DNA of 64,000 nucleotides from Chitinophagaceae bacterium PMP191F (lineage in GTDB: Bacteria; Bacteroidota; Bacteroidia; Chitinophagales; Chitinophagaceae): NCBI GenBank assembly GCA_001302245.1, contig LGYU01000022.1:62001-126000 (forward strand), read 5' to 3'. A program made the translations under genes and the position numbers. Below, piece after piece: positions 62,792-64,000 of this stretch. How positions within the stretch are numbered: the stretch's first letter is position 1; each line of letters starts with the position of its first letter. The notes under the pieces are model-generated. The model had not been told where the DNA came from. It was given only the letters and a program-made list of their open reading frames with translations, and searched no databases.

Positions 62792-64000
62792 ATGAGCGAT
62801 AAAAAAAATACGAGTTATCCCAAGGAAAAGATCAATATTCTTCTGCTAGAGAACATCAGTGACAAGGCCGTAAAATTTTTTCAGGACGCTGGTTATGCAA
62901 ATGTTAAAAAGATCGGCGGTGCCTTATCTGAAGACGATTTGGTACGCGCTGTAAAAGACGTACACTTGCTGGGCATCCGTTCCAAAACCCAGATCACGGC
63001 CCGCGTACTGGAGGCTGCCAAAAAGCTACAAGCCATCGGTTGTTTCTGTATCGGTGTAAACCAGGTTGACCTGAAAAGTGCCACACAGCATGGGGTGACC
63101 GTATTTAATGCTCCTTATTCCAATACCCGTTCTGTAGCAGAACTGGTAATCGGCTTATCTGTAATGCTGATCCGCCGTATTCCTGACAAAAATAAAGCTG
63201 CCCACAATGGGGTGTGGTTAAAAGAAGCCAAGGGCAGTTATGAACTGCGTGGCAAAACATTTGGCATCATTGGCTATGGTAATATCGGTACCCAGGTAAG
63301 CATTATGGCCGAAGCACTGGGCATGAAAGTGATCTATTACGACGTGGTGACCAAACTGCCACTGGGCAACGCCTCAGCCCGCAAAACACTGAAAGAAGTG
63401 GTAAGTCAGGCCGATATTGTGAGCCTGCATGTACCCGAAACCAATGCTACCAAAAATCTTATCAATAAAAACGTACTGAAGAACTTCAAAAAAGGTTCTA
63501 TCCTGATCAACTATGCAAGGGGTGAAGTGGTAGATCTGGATGCATTGAGTAAGAGTATTACAGATGGGCAGATCGCTGGTGCAGCCATCGATGTATTTCC
63601 GTGGGAGCCTGAAAAGAACGGTGATAAATTCACCTCACCATTGCAGAACCTGCCCAATGTGATTCTTACCCCGCACATTGGTGGTTCAACAGAGGAAGCG
63701 CAGGAAAATATTGGTGAAGACGTGAGCAATAAGCTGTTCCGTTTCCTGGAAATGGGCGCTACTACCGGTTCACATACCGTACCATCGTTAAGCCTGCCTC
63801 CGCAGGAAGGTACCCACCGTATTCTGCATGTTCATAAAAATGTGCCCGGCGTATTGTCGGCCATCAATACACAATTGTCCAAAAACAATATCAATATCCT
63901 GGCGCAGTATCTGAAAACCAATGATGAAATTGGCTATGTGGTGCTGGATGTTGACAGAAAATTGTCTGAAACTGCATTCCGCCTGTTAAAGGAAGTGAAA
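62792..64000 (+). CDS. serA: D-3-phosphoglycerate dehydrogenase (runs off the window)
   Basis: The frame from the ATG at 62792 stays open for 403 codons to the window end, so only the last few residues are missing if the protein is about 410 aa like the E. coli enzyme. The substrate-binding part has FCIGVNQVDL; the NAD domain has GKTFGIIGYGNIGTQVS. The catalytic residues are visible: Arg in NYARGEVVD, Glu in WEPEKN and His in TPHIGGST. A C-terminal ACT domain (GVLSAINTQLSKNNINILAQ) would give serine feedback control. It catalyses the first step of serine synthesis. The short divergent spacer has only a near-match promoter box (CATATTTG, 62741-62748). Confidence 0.95.
   Translation, partial: MSDKKNTSYPKEKINILLLENISDKAVKFFQDAGYANVKKIGGALSEDDLVRAVKDVHLLGIRSKTQITARVLEAAKKLQAIGCFCIGVNQVDLKSATQHGVTVFNAPYSNTRSVAELVIGLSVMLIRRIPDKNKAAHNGVWLKEAKGSYELRGKTFGIIGYGNIGTQVSIMAEALGMKVIYYDVVTKLPLGNASARKTLKEVVSQADIVSLHVPETNATKNLINKNVLKNFKKGSILINYARGEVVDLDALSKSITDGQIAGAAIDVFPWEPEKNGDKFTSPLQNLPNVILTPHIGGSTEEAQENIGEDVSNKLFRFLEMGATTGSHTVPSLSLPPQEGTHRILHVHKNVPGVLSAINTQLSKNNINILAQYLKTNDEIGYVVLDVDRKLSETAFRLLKEVK

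Overview
The window reads as chromosomal DNA of a Bacteroidota bacterium, most likely of the family Chitinophagaceae or a close relative (inferred). The reasons are Bacteroidetes-type promoter boxes (TAnnTTTG) ahead of several genes, a type IX secretion sorting domain on a secreted protein, lipoprotein and efflux proteins of Bacteroidetes style, a free-standing ftsE, and an extracellular contractile injection system (eCIS) of the kind found in that phylum. No tRNA, rRNA, CRISPR array, transposase or integrase was recognised.

Layout. Positions 1-9207: the end of an arginase-like gene, a patatin/surface-antigen outer membrane phospholipase, and a heavy-metal RND efflux operon (small exported protein, TolC-type channel, lipoprotein adaptor, CzcA/CusA pump). 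Positions 9208-28897: mostly housekeeping genes. These are ftsE, a three-gene glycan group on the minus strand, rpsO-pnp, prmA, plsY, an M48 lipoprotein protease, a DUF3052-like protein, a CYTH protein, dnaG, a second EF-G, a PepSY-like secreted protein, and a deformylase-histidine kinase pair. Positions 28898-30742: a membrane coiled-coil gene and about 1 kb of AT-rich DNA without a convincing gene.

Positions 30743-56749 are the centrepiece: one long plus-strand eCIS operon with a single strong terminator, at its end. It encodes a Pvc16/DUF4255 tube terminator, an unknown protein with a chitin-binding-like motif, one sheath, two tube proteins, a DUF5908 protein, a LysM hub protein, a VgrG-like spike, a PAAR tip, a gp25 wedge protein, two giant baseplate proteins (1423 and 899 aa), an unknown 760-aa protein ending in a helix-hairpin-helix module, a tape measure, three cargo-like proteins and an Afp15-like AAA+ ATPase. 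No receptor-binding fibre is recognisable. The machine is inferred to be assembled on baseplate and tube, sized by the tape measure and capped by the Pvc16 homologue, with the cargo proteins loaded for delivery.

The cargo genes hold the most novel material. The 1132-aa protein joins CxxC knuckles, a DUF4157 eCIS-core domain, an OmpA-like domain and a C-terminal JAMM-type motif (HTH-x9-S-x2-D). The 391-aa protein has DUF4157 followed by an unrecognised C-terminal half. The third is an OmpA-like plus metzincin-like protease gene (HEFGH, Met-turn) cut by an in-frame TAA at 54986-54988, with the same reading frame continuing on both sides. All three carry a Phe-Phe preceded by Gly within their first 28 residues, a possible loading signal.

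Positions 56829-64000: a large T9SS-exported beta-helix protein, an nnr gene co-transcribed with a beta-lactamase-family lipoprotein, and serA running off the end of the window.
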